A stretch of DNA of 7,716 bases from Verrucomicrobiota bacterium (GTDB taxonomy: Bacteria; Verrucomicrobiota; Lentisphaeria; Oligosphaerales; JAFGRS01), in assembly GCA_019136035.1 (NCBI GenBank), contig JAGVUW010000691.1, positions 1 through 7,716 on the forward strand, in the 5' to 3' direction. The position numbers and the translations under genes are program-made. The notes below the pieces were generated by a model. It ran no database searches, had not been told where the DNA came from, and saw nothing but the letters and a program-made list of their open reading frames with translations. Position 1 is the stretch's first letter; the number at the start of each line of letters is the position of its first letter. Positions 1-6,277 of this stretch are shown piece by piece.

Positions 1-2751
1 CGGGAGCATCACGGTAAAGGGCTGTTGCCAGAGCGCGCCGGGGTCGCCCTCGTGCTGGCCACCGATGAGGTCGCCATCCAGGTAGACCCAGGCCCGTTCA
101 TCGGCGCCGGCGAAGTGGATGCCGATGCCGCGGGTATCCGCCGGCAGGACAATGCGGAGCCGGTACCAGCCGGCGCCGTCGAGGCCGGGGAAGCCCTGGT
201 CCTCCCAGAATCCGCCGGCCTCGATGTCCTTCCACGGGGCGTCATCGAAGTCGGGTTTGTGCCAGCCGGCGGTTTCGCCTTCGGCCTGGGGGTCCGGGGC
301 GAACTTCCACAGGGTGAGGGTCTGGATCCGGTCGTATTCGGCTTCCAGTCGGAGGCGGGCTTCTTCGAGGCGCCAGGCGTTGTCGAGGCTGTTGTTGAAA
401 TGGTCGCTCATGCGCAGGGTGTAGAGGGACAGGATGCGGTCAGCGGTCAGGTCATTCATGGTCTGGGTGAGAGCGGCCACCGCGGCTTTGGCTTTCTGAT
501 AGCCAGGTTCGGTCGGGGCGCGGTAGTAGCTGTCGGCCACGTCCAGGGCGCTGGACCAGTCCCGCACGAAGTCGAGGAAGCGTGTCCAGGCGTTGACGGC
601 CTGGGCGGCCCGGCTGTCGTCCTGGACGGCCAGGCTGCCGGCCGCGAGCAGATCCTGCAGGCGCTGCAGTTCCGGCGCCGGCAGGGCCGGGTAGCGGCCG
701 AAGCCGAACCGGCGCTGGTTGGCGGGGTTGCAGAGTCCCTGCCAGAGCAGGTCATGGGCTCGCTGCAGGTCGGGGGCGGCGGCGCCGTAGAGGCTGCTGA
801 AGTAGTCCTTCTTGAGGGCTTCCTCATCGACCCATGGGTTCCATGCCAGCCGTGCGCCCAGGTACATCAGGTAGCCGTCGATGCCGCCCCAGGTCTCGCT
901 GCATTCCTGGTTGCTGCCCTGGATGCCGGCCAGATTCAGCATCCGGAACATGGCGACCAGGGCGTCTTCGTCGTTGTAGGCGTAGCGCGGATTGAGGTAG
1001 TGGTACGAGTAGATCACCACATTGCCGCCGGTCAGCTCGCTCCAGCGCGTGATCTCCTCGAAAGAAGCTGATTCCCAGGGGGCGCGGCGCGGGTCGCCGT
1101 CGGAAGAGTAGCAGTACATGATTCTGACACCGGGGGCGGGTTTCACCTGAACCGGAGGTTTGCGGCTGATCTGGTACGCATAGGTCCAGACCCCGCGGTC
1201 CGGCCGCGTTCTCCTGATTTCGGCGCAGACCTGATTGGCCAGGTTGATGTTGTTTTCGCTGGCCGACATCAGGTTGCTGCCGCTCGGGTTGAGGGCCAGG
1301 CAGGCCGGGCACTGGCACCAGAGCCGGGCGCCGTCTTCCTGAAACAGCGGGAAGTAGGTCTGGTCAGGGTGGCGGGTGAAGTACTCATCGGCCAGTCGGC
1401 CCAGTTCCCGGATCAGGTCAGGGTTGGTGGTGCAGAGCTGGGCTCGTTCATGGCGCCACTGGCCGGTGGCGCGGTCGAAGCAGAAGTACTCCGGGTGGTC
1501 CGCGACGTACTGCCGGGGCGGAATCAGCTTGTGGAAGTTGTGCCCGGCGTGTTCCATCAGCCAGAGGCAGCCGCCGCGGCGCTGGTAGAACGGGATGATC
1601 GCGGCGCGGTCGCGGATGCGCTCCAACTCGACGTTGTAGCGGTTCTTGACGGCCCAGTCCGCCATGTCCCAGAGATGCCGGGCGGAATCGCGGGCGTTCT
1701 TGTGGCTGCAGTAATGCGAACAGCGGTAGGTCATGAGGGGGCTGGACCGGTCGCGGAACAGGGGAAGGCGCAGGTCGGGATTCCGGGGGACGATCTCGCC
1801 ATAGCTGAGAGGCATGAGAAAGCGCACCCCGGCCGCTTTTTCGAGGAAGTCATACACCGCATAGAGGAGGGCGCGCGGGGAATTGCCGGTGATGGTCACG
1901 GCGGTCTCGTCCAGGCACTCGCTGGCAAAGGCTTCGGCCGGCTCCGCGGGAACGACGCGCAGGCGGATGGCGCGGTCCTTCGGCAGCGCACGTCGGATGG
2001 GGAAATCGGCGCCGGTGGCCTTGCTCAGATACGCGGCCAGTTCGGTCGCCGCGAAGTGCTCGGTCTCGCCGCTGTCTGGCGACAGGTCTATGACCATTCC
2101 GGCGACAGGCACGGCCGCGGGTTTGAGCACGACGGCAAAGACGTAGGGCTGGACTTTCGGGTGGTTGCGGACGGCGTCGGCCATGGCCTGGGCCGCCGGC
2201 GAGAGGGCGGTGCGACCGTCGGTCAGGCGCAGGTTTCTGAATTGCAGAGCGGCATTGCCATTGGCGGCGGCTGACCAGGAAAGCAGGGCGCCGCCCCGGT
2301 CCAGCTCCATGTCGCAGTTCTTGCTGCCTTTGGTGAAGCGAAAGCCTGTGTTGGTATTGCGGACCAATGGCAGGTCGAAGTCGCGCCACTCCGGGCCGAT
2401 CTCCAGGCGCCGGTAGAAGCTGGCCTGGTCATCGGCAGCCAGCCGGCGAGACAGGTAGAACGTGATCATGTGGGTCTGGCCGTCGCGGCTGCGTGCCGAG
2501 AAGGCGATGGTCTTCCAGTCCTCCAGGCGGACCTGGTTCTTGAGGCCGGCACGCTGCCAGCAGTCTTTGGCGCCGTCGACCGGAGGCAGGGTGAGCATGA
2601 CGTCGATGGCGCCGTCGTCGCCGACCTCATGGTGGCCATGACCGGCCGGCACTTCCCAGGCAAAGTCGCTGCCCAGGAGCAGTTCGGACGCGATGGCGGT
2701 TGAGGTGGACAGGAGCATCAGGACGAAGGTCAGGTAACGCATCAGGGCCAT
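1..2751 (-). CDS. Secreted DUF4838 / alpha-glucuronidase-like protein with C-terminal sugar-binding domain (partial, 3' end outside window)
   Basis: An unbroken reading frame of 917 codons runs from ATG 2751 off the left edge, so the true C-terminus is missing. The start is set by AAGGA (2761-2765) nine bases upstream; an in-frame ATG at 2742 is less well placed. Residues 1-21 look like a Sec signal peptide: Arg5, a hydrophobic stretch, and an AIA|SE cleavage site. Residues 22-177 are beta-rich and resemble a carbohydrate-binding module. About 205-330 resembles the N-terminal domain of GH67 alpha-glucuronidases (ELAAYLSKATGADFPI, then GVRFLMP). About 350-640 matches DUF4838: HAGHNFHKLIPP (401-412), HPEYF (419-423), a CxCxxC cluster (C479, C481, C484) and ETWGG (619-623). 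A helical stretch follows, and from about 812 a jelly-roll like the sugar-binding domain of beta-galactosidases (GAGWYRLRIVLP). Known: DUF4838 proteins accompany polysaccharide degradation, but their chemistry is mostly untested. Inferred: an exported glycan-binding or glycan-cleaving protein. Domain assignment is firm; substrate is unknown. Confidence 0.93.
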   Translation of the reverse strand, partial: MALMRYLTFVLMLLSTSTAIASELLLGSDFAWEVPAGHGHHEVGDDGAIDVMLTLPPVDGAKDCWQRAGLKNQVRLEDWKTIAFSARSRDGQTHMITFYLSRRLAADDQASFYRRLEIGPEWRDFDLPLVRNTNTGFRFTKGSKNCDMELDRGGALLSWSAAANGNAALQFRNLRLTDGRTALSPAAQAMADAVRNHPKVQPYVFAVVLKPAAVPVAGMVIDLSPDSGETEHFAATELAAYLSKATGADFPIRRALPKDRAIRLRVVPAEPAEAFASECLDETAVTITGNSPRALLYAVYDFLEKAAGVRFLMPLSYGEIVPRNPDLRLPLFRDRSSPLMTYRCSHYCSHKNARDSARHLWDMADWAVKNRYNVELERIRDRAAIIPFYQRRGGCLWLMEHAGHNFHKLIPPRQYVADHPEYFCFDRATGQWRHERAQLCTTNPDLIRELGRLADEYFTRHPDQTYFPLFQEDGARLWCQCPACLALNPSGSNLMSASENNINLANQVCAEIRRTRPDRGVWTYAYQISRKPPVQVKPAPGVRIMYCYSSDGDPRRAPWESASFEEITRWSELTGGNVVIYSYHYLNPRYAYNDEDALVAMFRMLNLAGIQGSNQECSETWGGIDGYLMYLGARLAWNPWVDEEALKKDYFSSLYGAAAPDLQRAHDLLWQGLCNPANQRRFGFGRYPALPAPELQRLQDLLAAGSLAVQDDSRAAQAVNAWTRFLDFVRDWSSALDVADSYYRAPTEPGYQKAKAAVAALTQTMNDLTADRILSLYTLRMSDHFNNSLDNAWRLEEARLRLEAEYDRIQTLTLWKFAPDPQAEGETAGWHKPDFDDAPWKDIEAGGFWEDQGFPGLDGAGWYRLRIVLPADTRGIGIHFAGADERAWVYLDGDLIGGQHEGDPGALWQQPFTVMLP

Positions 2752-2760
2752 CGGGGTCAG

Positions 2761-2765
2761 TCCTT
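2761..2765 (-). promoter_or_regulatory. Ribosome binding site of the DUF4838 gene
   Basis: On the minus strand this reads AAGGA, nine bases before ATG 2751. It favours that start over the in-frame ATG at 2742. The leader just upstream (2764-2779) is A/T-rich, unlike the rest of the window, and probably leaves the site unpaired. Confidence 0.7.
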
Positions 2766-2806
2766 ATCATTGTATTTAGCAGCCCTCAGCCCGGCCTCGA
2801 TGGCGG

Positions 2807-2831
2807 CCCCCGATACCTCGGAATCCGGGGG
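2807..2831 (-). promoter_or_regulatory. GC-rich hairpin in the leader of the DUF4838 gene
   Basis: On the minus strand CCCCCGGAT (2831-2823) can pair with ATCGGGGG (2814-2807), with one bulged G and an eight-base loop. If the promoter proposed at 2864-2892 is right, this lies in the 5' untranslated leader, about 55 bases before the start codon. No U tract follows it, so it is not an evident terminator. A role in mRNA stability or regulation is possible but not shown. Confidence 0.35.
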
Positions 2832-2863
2832 GGCATGAGGGACATTCCTGCGGTCCGATTCTC

Positions 2864-2892
2864 CTTGTACCATAGTCTGCCCGATCCGTCAA
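2864..2892 (-). promoter_or_regulatory. Candidate sigma70-type promoter of the DUF4838 gene
   Basis: The minus strand has TTGACG (2892-2887), a 17-base spacer and TACAAG (2869-2864). The -35 matches five of six consensus bases and the -10 four of six. A transcript would start near 2857 and carry a leader of about 105 bases before ATG 2751. The spacing is ideal, but the -10 lacks the final T, so the call is moderate. Confidence 0.45.
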
Positions 2893-3154
2893 CTACCAGA
2901 ACCGACCTTGATGCCTCCTTGTCGTGCCGGAATAGCGCCATCCGGGGGCCGGCTGTGCCGTCCAGTCTGGAACGAGGCCGCCGAGTGAGAACGACTCGCC
3001 CGAGTGTGGTCCAGAACAGGGCGTTCAGATCGTCCGATGAGGCGGGGGCCTATGCCCTCCCATCTCCTTTTCGTGGCGCTCGGGGCGGCCGACTTCCGCT
3101 GGTTCTGCGCGGTGGCGGCGCTATGGTGTGCGGTGGCGGCAGGAAGTCTGCCCC

Positions 3155-3161
3155 AAGGAGG
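3155..3161 (+). promoter_or_regulatory. Ribosome binding site of the oxidoreductase gene
   Basis: AAGGAGG is a full-strength Shine-Dalgarno sequence eight bases before ATG 3170. It decides the start: the same frame is open back to an ATG at 3128, but that would add 14 residues ahead of the Rossmann strand and bury this site inside the gene. Confidence 0.9.
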
Positions 3162-3169
3162 ACGGCCCC

Positions 3170-4168
3170 ATGGTCAAGCTCGGCGTCATCGGTTGCGGCG
3201 GCATTGCCACCCATCAGCTCAAGTCGGTCTGGCCCGACGGCCTGTTCGAGCTGGTCGCGGGCGCGGACATCCGTCCTGAGCAGCTCGAGGCCTTCCGTCA
3301 GGCCTTCGGTCTGCAGCGCGGCTATGCGGACTACCGCGACCTCCTGCGCGACGACGCGGTCGAGGCGGTGATGATCTGCACGCCGACCTGGCTCCATGCC
3401 GAGATGGCGATGGCGGCGGCGGCGGCCGGCAAGCCGACCTTCCTGCAGAAGCCGATGGCGATGTGTTCCTACGACTGTGTTAAGATCGCCCGCGCCTTCG
3501 AGGCCGCCGGGCTGGGCCTGCAGATTGGCTTCGTGCGGCGTTTCGACAGCGACTGGGGGACCCTCAAGCGCGTCGTTGATTCCGGCGAACTCGGCCGGCC
3601 GCTGGTCTGGCGCCAGATCGCCGGCGGGCCGGCTCCGGCGCGGCCCTTCTTCATGGACCGCATCGAGGGCGGCGGGCCGCTGATCGACGGCATGGTCCAC
3701 AACTACGACTTCGCGGCGCACTGCTTCGGCGAGCCGGTCTGGGTCAAGTCGAATCCCTGCCGGATCCGTCCGGACACCACCGCCGTGGACACGGGCACGG
3801 TCCTCATCGGCTTCGAGCACGGCGACCAGGTCATGGCCTCATGGAGCTGGGGGCTCCCGGCCGGCGTGCGCGCCAGCTCGGCCACGGACGTCATCGGGCC
3901 GAACGGCGTGCTCTTCTTCCCGGGTTCCTACGACGCCAAGAAGGTCGAAGGCAAGATCGACCCGGCGACCGAAGGCGCCTACCTGATGGTCCTCAAGGAC
4001 GGCGTGGAGAAGGTCATCCCCTTCACGCGGGGGGCGATGTTCCGCGACGAGCTGCGTCACTTCGCCGAGTGGGTGACCACGGGCGGCACGCCGCGTGTTG
4101 TGGCGGCTGACGGCCTGCGCGCGACGCGCATTGCCGAGCTGGCCCTCGGCGGCGGCGGCATGGTCTGA
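3170..4168 (+). CDS. Gfo/Idh/MocA family NAD(P)-dependent oxidoreductase
   Basis: The 332-residue product fits the short end of the Gfo/Idh/MocA family, whose members oxidise or epimerise sugars, inositols and related polyols with NAD(P). The N-terminal Rossmann fold opens KLGVIGCGGIA (3-13). Acidic D33 after the second beta strand suggests NAD rather than NADP. CTPTWLH (70-76) is the usual strand-4 segment. The family's EKP motif appears as QKP (Q93, K94, P95), keeping the lysine. The C-terminal alpha/beta domain has RRFD (123-126) and GGGPLIDGMVHNYD (167-180). D173 and H177 together with K94 match the Lys/Asp/His catalytic set described for inositol dehydrogenase. There is no signal peptide, so it should be cytoplasmic. 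It is divergent from the DUF4838 gene and convergent with the glycosidase gene, leaving only 8 bases between stops. Family assignment is secure; substrate cannot be read from sequence. Confidence 0.95.
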   Translation: MVKLGVIGCGGIATHQLKSVWPDGLFELVAGADIRPEQLEAFRQAFGLQRGYADYRDLLRDDAVEAVMICTPTWLHAEMAMAAAAAGKPTFLQKPMAMCSYDCVKIARAFEAAGLGLQIGFVRRFDSDWGTLKRVVDSGELGRPLVWRQIAGGPAPARPFFMDRIEGGGPLIDGMVHNYDFAAHCFGEPVWVKSNPCRIRPDTTAVDTGTVLIGFEHGDQVMASWSWGLPAGVRASSATDVIGPNGVLFFPGSYDAKKVEGKIDPATEGAYLMVLKDGVEKVIPFTRGAMFRDELRHFAEWVTTGGTPRVVAADGLRATRIAELALGGGGMV

Positions 4169-4176
4169 TCGGCCGG

Positions 4177-5829
4177 TCACTCCAGGAGCAGGGCCGCGGT
4201 GACGGCGGCGGTCCAGTGGTAGTCGCAGATCGGCGCGATGCCACGGCCCGTGCCCAGGCGGCGCTTGCGGTCGAGGTCGCGGGGCGAGGTCAGGCCGAGG
4301 GCGTCGTAGTACTCGAACAGGCAGCCCTCGCGCTCGTACCAATGCTGGACCGTGTCCAGGAGGTTCTCCCTGAGCGCCTCGGCCTCGGCTGAGAAGCCAT
4401 AGCGGCGCAGCCCGAGGACGACCAGGTAGCTCAGGTTGACCCAGGCCGGCCCGCGCCACATGTCCTTGCAGAAGGTGCCGCTGTCGAGGGCCTCCGAGGG
4501 CACCCGCACCGGCGCACCGAAGGTGGCCGGGTTCGAGAGGTGCGCCGCCAGCCGCGCCGCCCGCTCGGTGGTGGCGATGCCGGCGAACAGGGGCATGAAC
4601 CCGGCGATGGTCTTGATCGGCACCAGGCCGCCGTCGTGGTCGCGGTGCGCATAGAGCCCGGCGCTCTCGAGCCAGAGGCTGGCGTTCACCGCCACGGCCA
4701 CCGGATCGGCGGCGCGGTGGCAACGCTCGGCCAGGGCCCCCTCGCCCAGGCGCTCGGCGAGGTCGGCCAGGCACTCGTAGTCGTTGTAGAGGAAGGCAGC
4801 GAAGTCGGGGGCATCCAGGAGCACGCCGCGGTCGTAGACGCTGGAGTTGTCCAGGCCGGACTCGCCGCAGCGGCACAGCGGCTCGCCGCTGATCTGCCAC
4901 TCCGGGAGGTCGTTGCCATTGCGGTCGCGATGGCAGCGGTCCCAGTCCAGGTAGCGCTCGAGCAGAGGCAGACACGCACGCGCCCAGGACGGATCGCCGC
5001 CCAGATCGAGGACATGCCGGGTCGACCACGCCAGGAGCGGCGGCTGCGTGATCGCGGAGTGCCCGCCGTCGGCCTGGACCATGTGCGGCAGCATCCCCTC
5101 CGGGGTGATTGCCTCGAGCATCGCCAGGATCTCGTCCTGGGCCAGACCCAGATCGACGTAGGCCATGCCGACGGCGTGGAAGGCCGAGTCCCAGAGCCAC
5201 ATGTGGCGGTGCGGCCAGCGGTCCGGCGTGCTCCAGCGGCGCCGGCGCGGGCCCTCCGCGGCATACAGGTTGACCTTCATCACCGAGACGGCCTTGCGCA
5301 GCAGCCGGGCCTGGCCCGGAGTCAGCTCCTCCGGGGCCTCGACGGCGCGCACGAAGCCGGCGCGCTCGCGGCACAGCGCCGCCAGGTCGGCCCGCACCGG
5401 CAACGGCGCCAGGTCGCCATCGGCGGGCGTGCGCCAGGCCAGCCCCCAGGCGGTGCCGTCCTGCCAGCCCACCAGGTCGCCATCGCCGACCCGCACCAGA
5501 CGGCAGGGCGTCGTGCCCAGGGCCACCTCGCCGACCGCCACCCGCACCCCGACAGGCACCTCGCCGAGGACGGTGTGGTGGTCCGCAAAGGCAAGACGGT
5601 AAGGCCCGCCATCGGCCTCGCCGACCAGGGCGTCGCCGAGGACGCAGAGCCAGCGTCGTACCCGCAGGCCGTCGAAGCCGATGGCGAGGTCCAGCGGCAG
5701 ACGCAGGCGGAGCCCGCCATCGACGCCAGCCGTGGCCAGAACCAGCGGCTCGGTGGCCCGCGTGACGCCGTCGACGCCGGAGAAGGCCAGCAACTGGCCC
5801 TCGCCCCAGAGATCCGGCATGAAGTCCAT
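4177..5829 (-). CDS. MGH1/GH63-like glycoside hydrolase, cytoplasmic
   Basis: The 550-residue product starts at ATG 5829, eight bases after GGGAGG. The frame stays open upstream to 6612, but that stretch has no family features. Residues 1-165 form a beta-rich N-terminal domain (LLAFSGVDG at 12-20). About 175-550 is an (alpha/alpha)6 barrel like the GH63 C-terminal and mannosylglycerate-hydrolase-like enzymes. Motifs: WPHRHMWLWDSAFHA (205-219), ESGLDNSS (323-330), FMPLFAGIAT, WRGPAWVNLSYL (458-469) and LFEYYDA (504-510). By analogy D327 is the likely general acid and E506 the likely general base of an inverting glycosidase. There is no signal peptide, so it would act on imported oligosaccharides or a cytoplasmic solute such as a glycosylglycerate. 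Trehalase-like or debranching-enzyme-like activity are alternatives. It is transcribed alone, tail to tail with the oxidoreductase gene. The fold call is firm; the substrate is open. Confidence 0.93.
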   Translation of the reverse strand: MDFMPDLWGEGQLLAFSGVDGVTRATEPLVLATAGVDGGLRLRLPLDLAIGFDGLRVRRWLCVLGDALVGEADGGPYRLAFADHHTVLGEVPVGVRVAVGEVALGTTPCRLVRVGDGDLVGWQDGTAWGLAWRTPADGDLAPLPVRADLAALCRERAGFVRAVEAPEELTPGQARLLRKAVSVMKVNLYAAEGPRRRRWSTPDRWPHRHMWLWDSAFHAVGMAYVDLGLAQDEILAMLEAITPEGMLPHMVQADGGHSAITQPPLLAWSTRHVLDLGGDPSWARACLPLLERYLDWDRCHRDRNGNDLPEWQISGEPLCRCGESGLDNSSVYDRGVLLDAPDFAAFLYNDYECLADLAERLGEGALAERCHRAADPVAVAVNASLWLESAGLYAHRDHDGGLVPIKTIAGFMPLFAGIATTERAARLAAHLSNPATFGAPVRVPSEALDSGTFCKDMWRGPAWVNLSYLVVLGLRRYGFSAEAEALRENLLDTVQHWYEREGCLFEYYDALGLTSPRDLDRKRRLGTGRGIAPICDYHWTAAVTAALLLE

Positions 5830-5837
5830 AGAGTGAG

Positions 5838-5843
5838 CCTCCC
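5838..5843 (-). promoter_or_regulatory. Ribosome binding site of the MGH1-like glycosidase gene
   Basis: The minus strand reads GGGAGG, then eight bases, then ATG 5829. This picks the start from several candidates in a frame open for a further 260 codons, and from the in-frame ATG at 5820. Confidence 0.85.
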
Positions 5844-5960
5844 GCTCAGGCCGAAGCACCCGACAGGCCGCGCCGCGCTGACCGCGCCGCCCACGCCCAG
5901 GCCTCCGGCGACTGCCCCAACCATACACCCGACACCCCGCCGCCGCACCGGCCAGGCGGC

Positions 5961-5987
5961 GGGGAGACATGGGGGGACGTGGGGGGG
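5961..5987 (+). other. G-run cluster, candidate G-quadruplex
   Basis: The plus strand carries runs of four, six and seven G separated by six and four bases. The seven-G run can be split as GGG-G-GGG, giving four tracts of at least three G with loops of 6, 4 and 1. This satisfies the usual G-quadruplex pattern. It lies in the leader region of the minus-strand glycosidase gene, on the strand opposite its mRNA, so any structure would form in DNA rather than in that transcript. Confidence 0.4.
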
Positions 5988-6001
5988 CCATGGACTCCCG
6001 A

Positions 6002-6041
6002 AAACGACAGGAAACGATGGGCATCGCCAGGAAACGACAGG
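6002..6041 (+). repeat. Interleaved direct repeats CAGGAAACGA and AAACGACAGG
   Basis: CAGGAAACGA occurs at 6008-6017 and 6028-6037, a 20-base step. AAACGACAGG occurs at 6002-6011 and 6032-6041, a 30-base step. The CGACAGG core recurs inverted as CCTGTCG at 6109-6115. The copies run straight into the nine-base repeats that start at 6041. Confidence 0.7.
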
Positions 6042-6085
6042 GGACACCAGAGACACCAGGGACACCGGCGCCACCGGGGACTGCG
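6041..6085 (+). repeat. Tandem array of five imperfect 9-base repeats (GGGACACCA-like)
   Basis: Five consecutive nine-base units can be read: GGGACACCA, GAGACACCA, GGGACACCG, GCGCCACCG and GGGACTGCG. The first three are close to identical and the last two decay. A period of nine keeps any reading frame open, which explains the spurious low-complexity open frames here. Related GAGACACC fragments recur at 6161-6170, outside the array. Confidence 0.8.
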
Positions 6086-6099
6086 GTGCCCCCATCCTG

Positions 6100-6127
6100 G
6101 AGTCCCTTCCTGTCGCTTGAGTCCCTT
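6100..6127 (+). repeat. Direct repeat GAGTCCCTT with 19-base period
   Basis: GAGTCCCTT occurs at 6100-6108 and 6119-6127, each followed by a TCC-rich stretch. The first copy lies within GGAGTCC (6099-6105), the inverse complement of GGACTCC at 5992-5998, so the block also contains long-range inverted pairs. Confidence 0.65.
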
Positions 6128-6210
6128 TCCGGCGGGCTCGAGACCCAAGGCCCGGGAACGCTGGAGACACCGGAAACACAGCCGCCAGATCCGCGGGCGC
6201 CGGCGGCGCC

Positions 6211-6239
6211 TTGACAGCGGGCTGGCGGGGCCTTACGCT
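6211..6239 (+). promoter_or_regulatory. Promoter of the M20 metallohydrolase gene
   Basis: A perfect -35 TTGACA (6211-6216) is followed by a 17-base spacer and TACGCT (6234-6239), which keeps the TAnnnT skeleton of the -10 element. Transcription would start near 6246, leaving a short leader of about 30 bases with the ribosome binding site inside it. This is the best sigma70-type promoter in the window. Confidence 0.6.
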
Positions 6240-6263
6240 CACGTTGTCCGGAGCCACACGCAA

Positions 6264-6268
6264 GAGGG
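6264..6268 (+). promoter_or_regulatory. Ribosome binding site of the M20 gene
   Basis: GAGGG sits three bases before ATG 6272 but nine before the in-frame ATG 6278. The spacing matches the eight to nine bases seen at the other three genes of the window if ATG 6278 is used, so the second ATG is preferred. The two starts differ by two residues. Confidence 0.6.
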
Positions 6269-6277
6269 ACCATGGCC

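Larger units (their letters stand above)
2752..3169. other. Divergent intergenic region between the DUF4838 gene and the oxidoreductase gene
   Basis: These 418 bases separate two divergent start codons. The left part holds the promoter, leader hairpin and ribosome binding site of the minus-strand gene. The right part holds the AAGGAGG of the plus-strand gene. In between, CGAGT, ACTCG and CGAGT occur at 2982, 2994 and 3001, forming two alternative short dyads that could be an operator. I see no convincing plus-strand promoter: the best match, TTGATG (2908) with AATAGC 17 bases on, is poor. Open frames crossing the region lack family features and are judged non-coding. Confidence 0.6.
5830..6277. 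other. Repeat-rich divergent intergenic region between glycosidase and M20 genes
   Basis: These 448 bases hold no convincing gene. From right to left they carry the M20 promoter and ribosome binding site, a block of short direct repeats (about 6002-6127), a G-run cluster (5961-5987) and the glycosidase ribosome binding site. Frames are open on both strands, but their predicted peptides are low-complexity repeats (for example GTPETPGTPAPPGTAVPP on the plus strand), which points to repeat DNA rather than protein. No good promoter for the minus-strand gene is visible; TATGGT at 5925-5920 lacks a matching -35. Confidence 0.6.

Noticed and set aside
25..1071. Plus-strand open frame of 348 codons, with another at 1369-2274
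   Set aside because: Both lie opposite the 917-codon DUF4838 frame, which has a signal peptide, ribosome binding site and clear family motifs. The plus-strand frames have none of these.
2769..2774. TACAAT on the minus strand as a -10 box for the DUF4838 gene
   Set aside because: The matching -35 position reads AGGCCG, and transcription from here would begin at or inside the ribosome binding site.
2908..2936. TTGATG with AATAGC 17 bases on as a plus-strand promoter for the oxidoreductase gene
   Set aside because: The -10 agrees with consensus at only two positions and lacks the leading T, so the match is not above chance.
3128..3169. Start of the oxidoreductase at ATG 3128
   Set aside because: It would add 14 residues unrelated to the family ahead of the Rossmann strand, and would place the strong AAGGAGG inside the coding sequence.
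4540..6120. 526-codon plus-strand open frame opposite the glycosidase gene
   Set aside because: It is the antisense shadow expected in GC-rich DNA. Its composition is Ala/Gly/Arg/Gln-rich, it shows no family motif, and it ends in the DTRDTRDTG-type repeat translation of the spacer.
6002..6127. CRISPR array
   Set aside because: Repeat units are 9-10 bases and directly tandem or interleaved, without spacers of regular length, and no cas gene is present.
5969..6214. Possible 81-residue Pro/Thr-rich peptide gene in the repeat region
   Set aside because: The frame stays open because the repeat period is nine bases. The residue pattern follows the DNA repeats, and the upstream G-rich stretch is not a well-spaced ribosome binding site.
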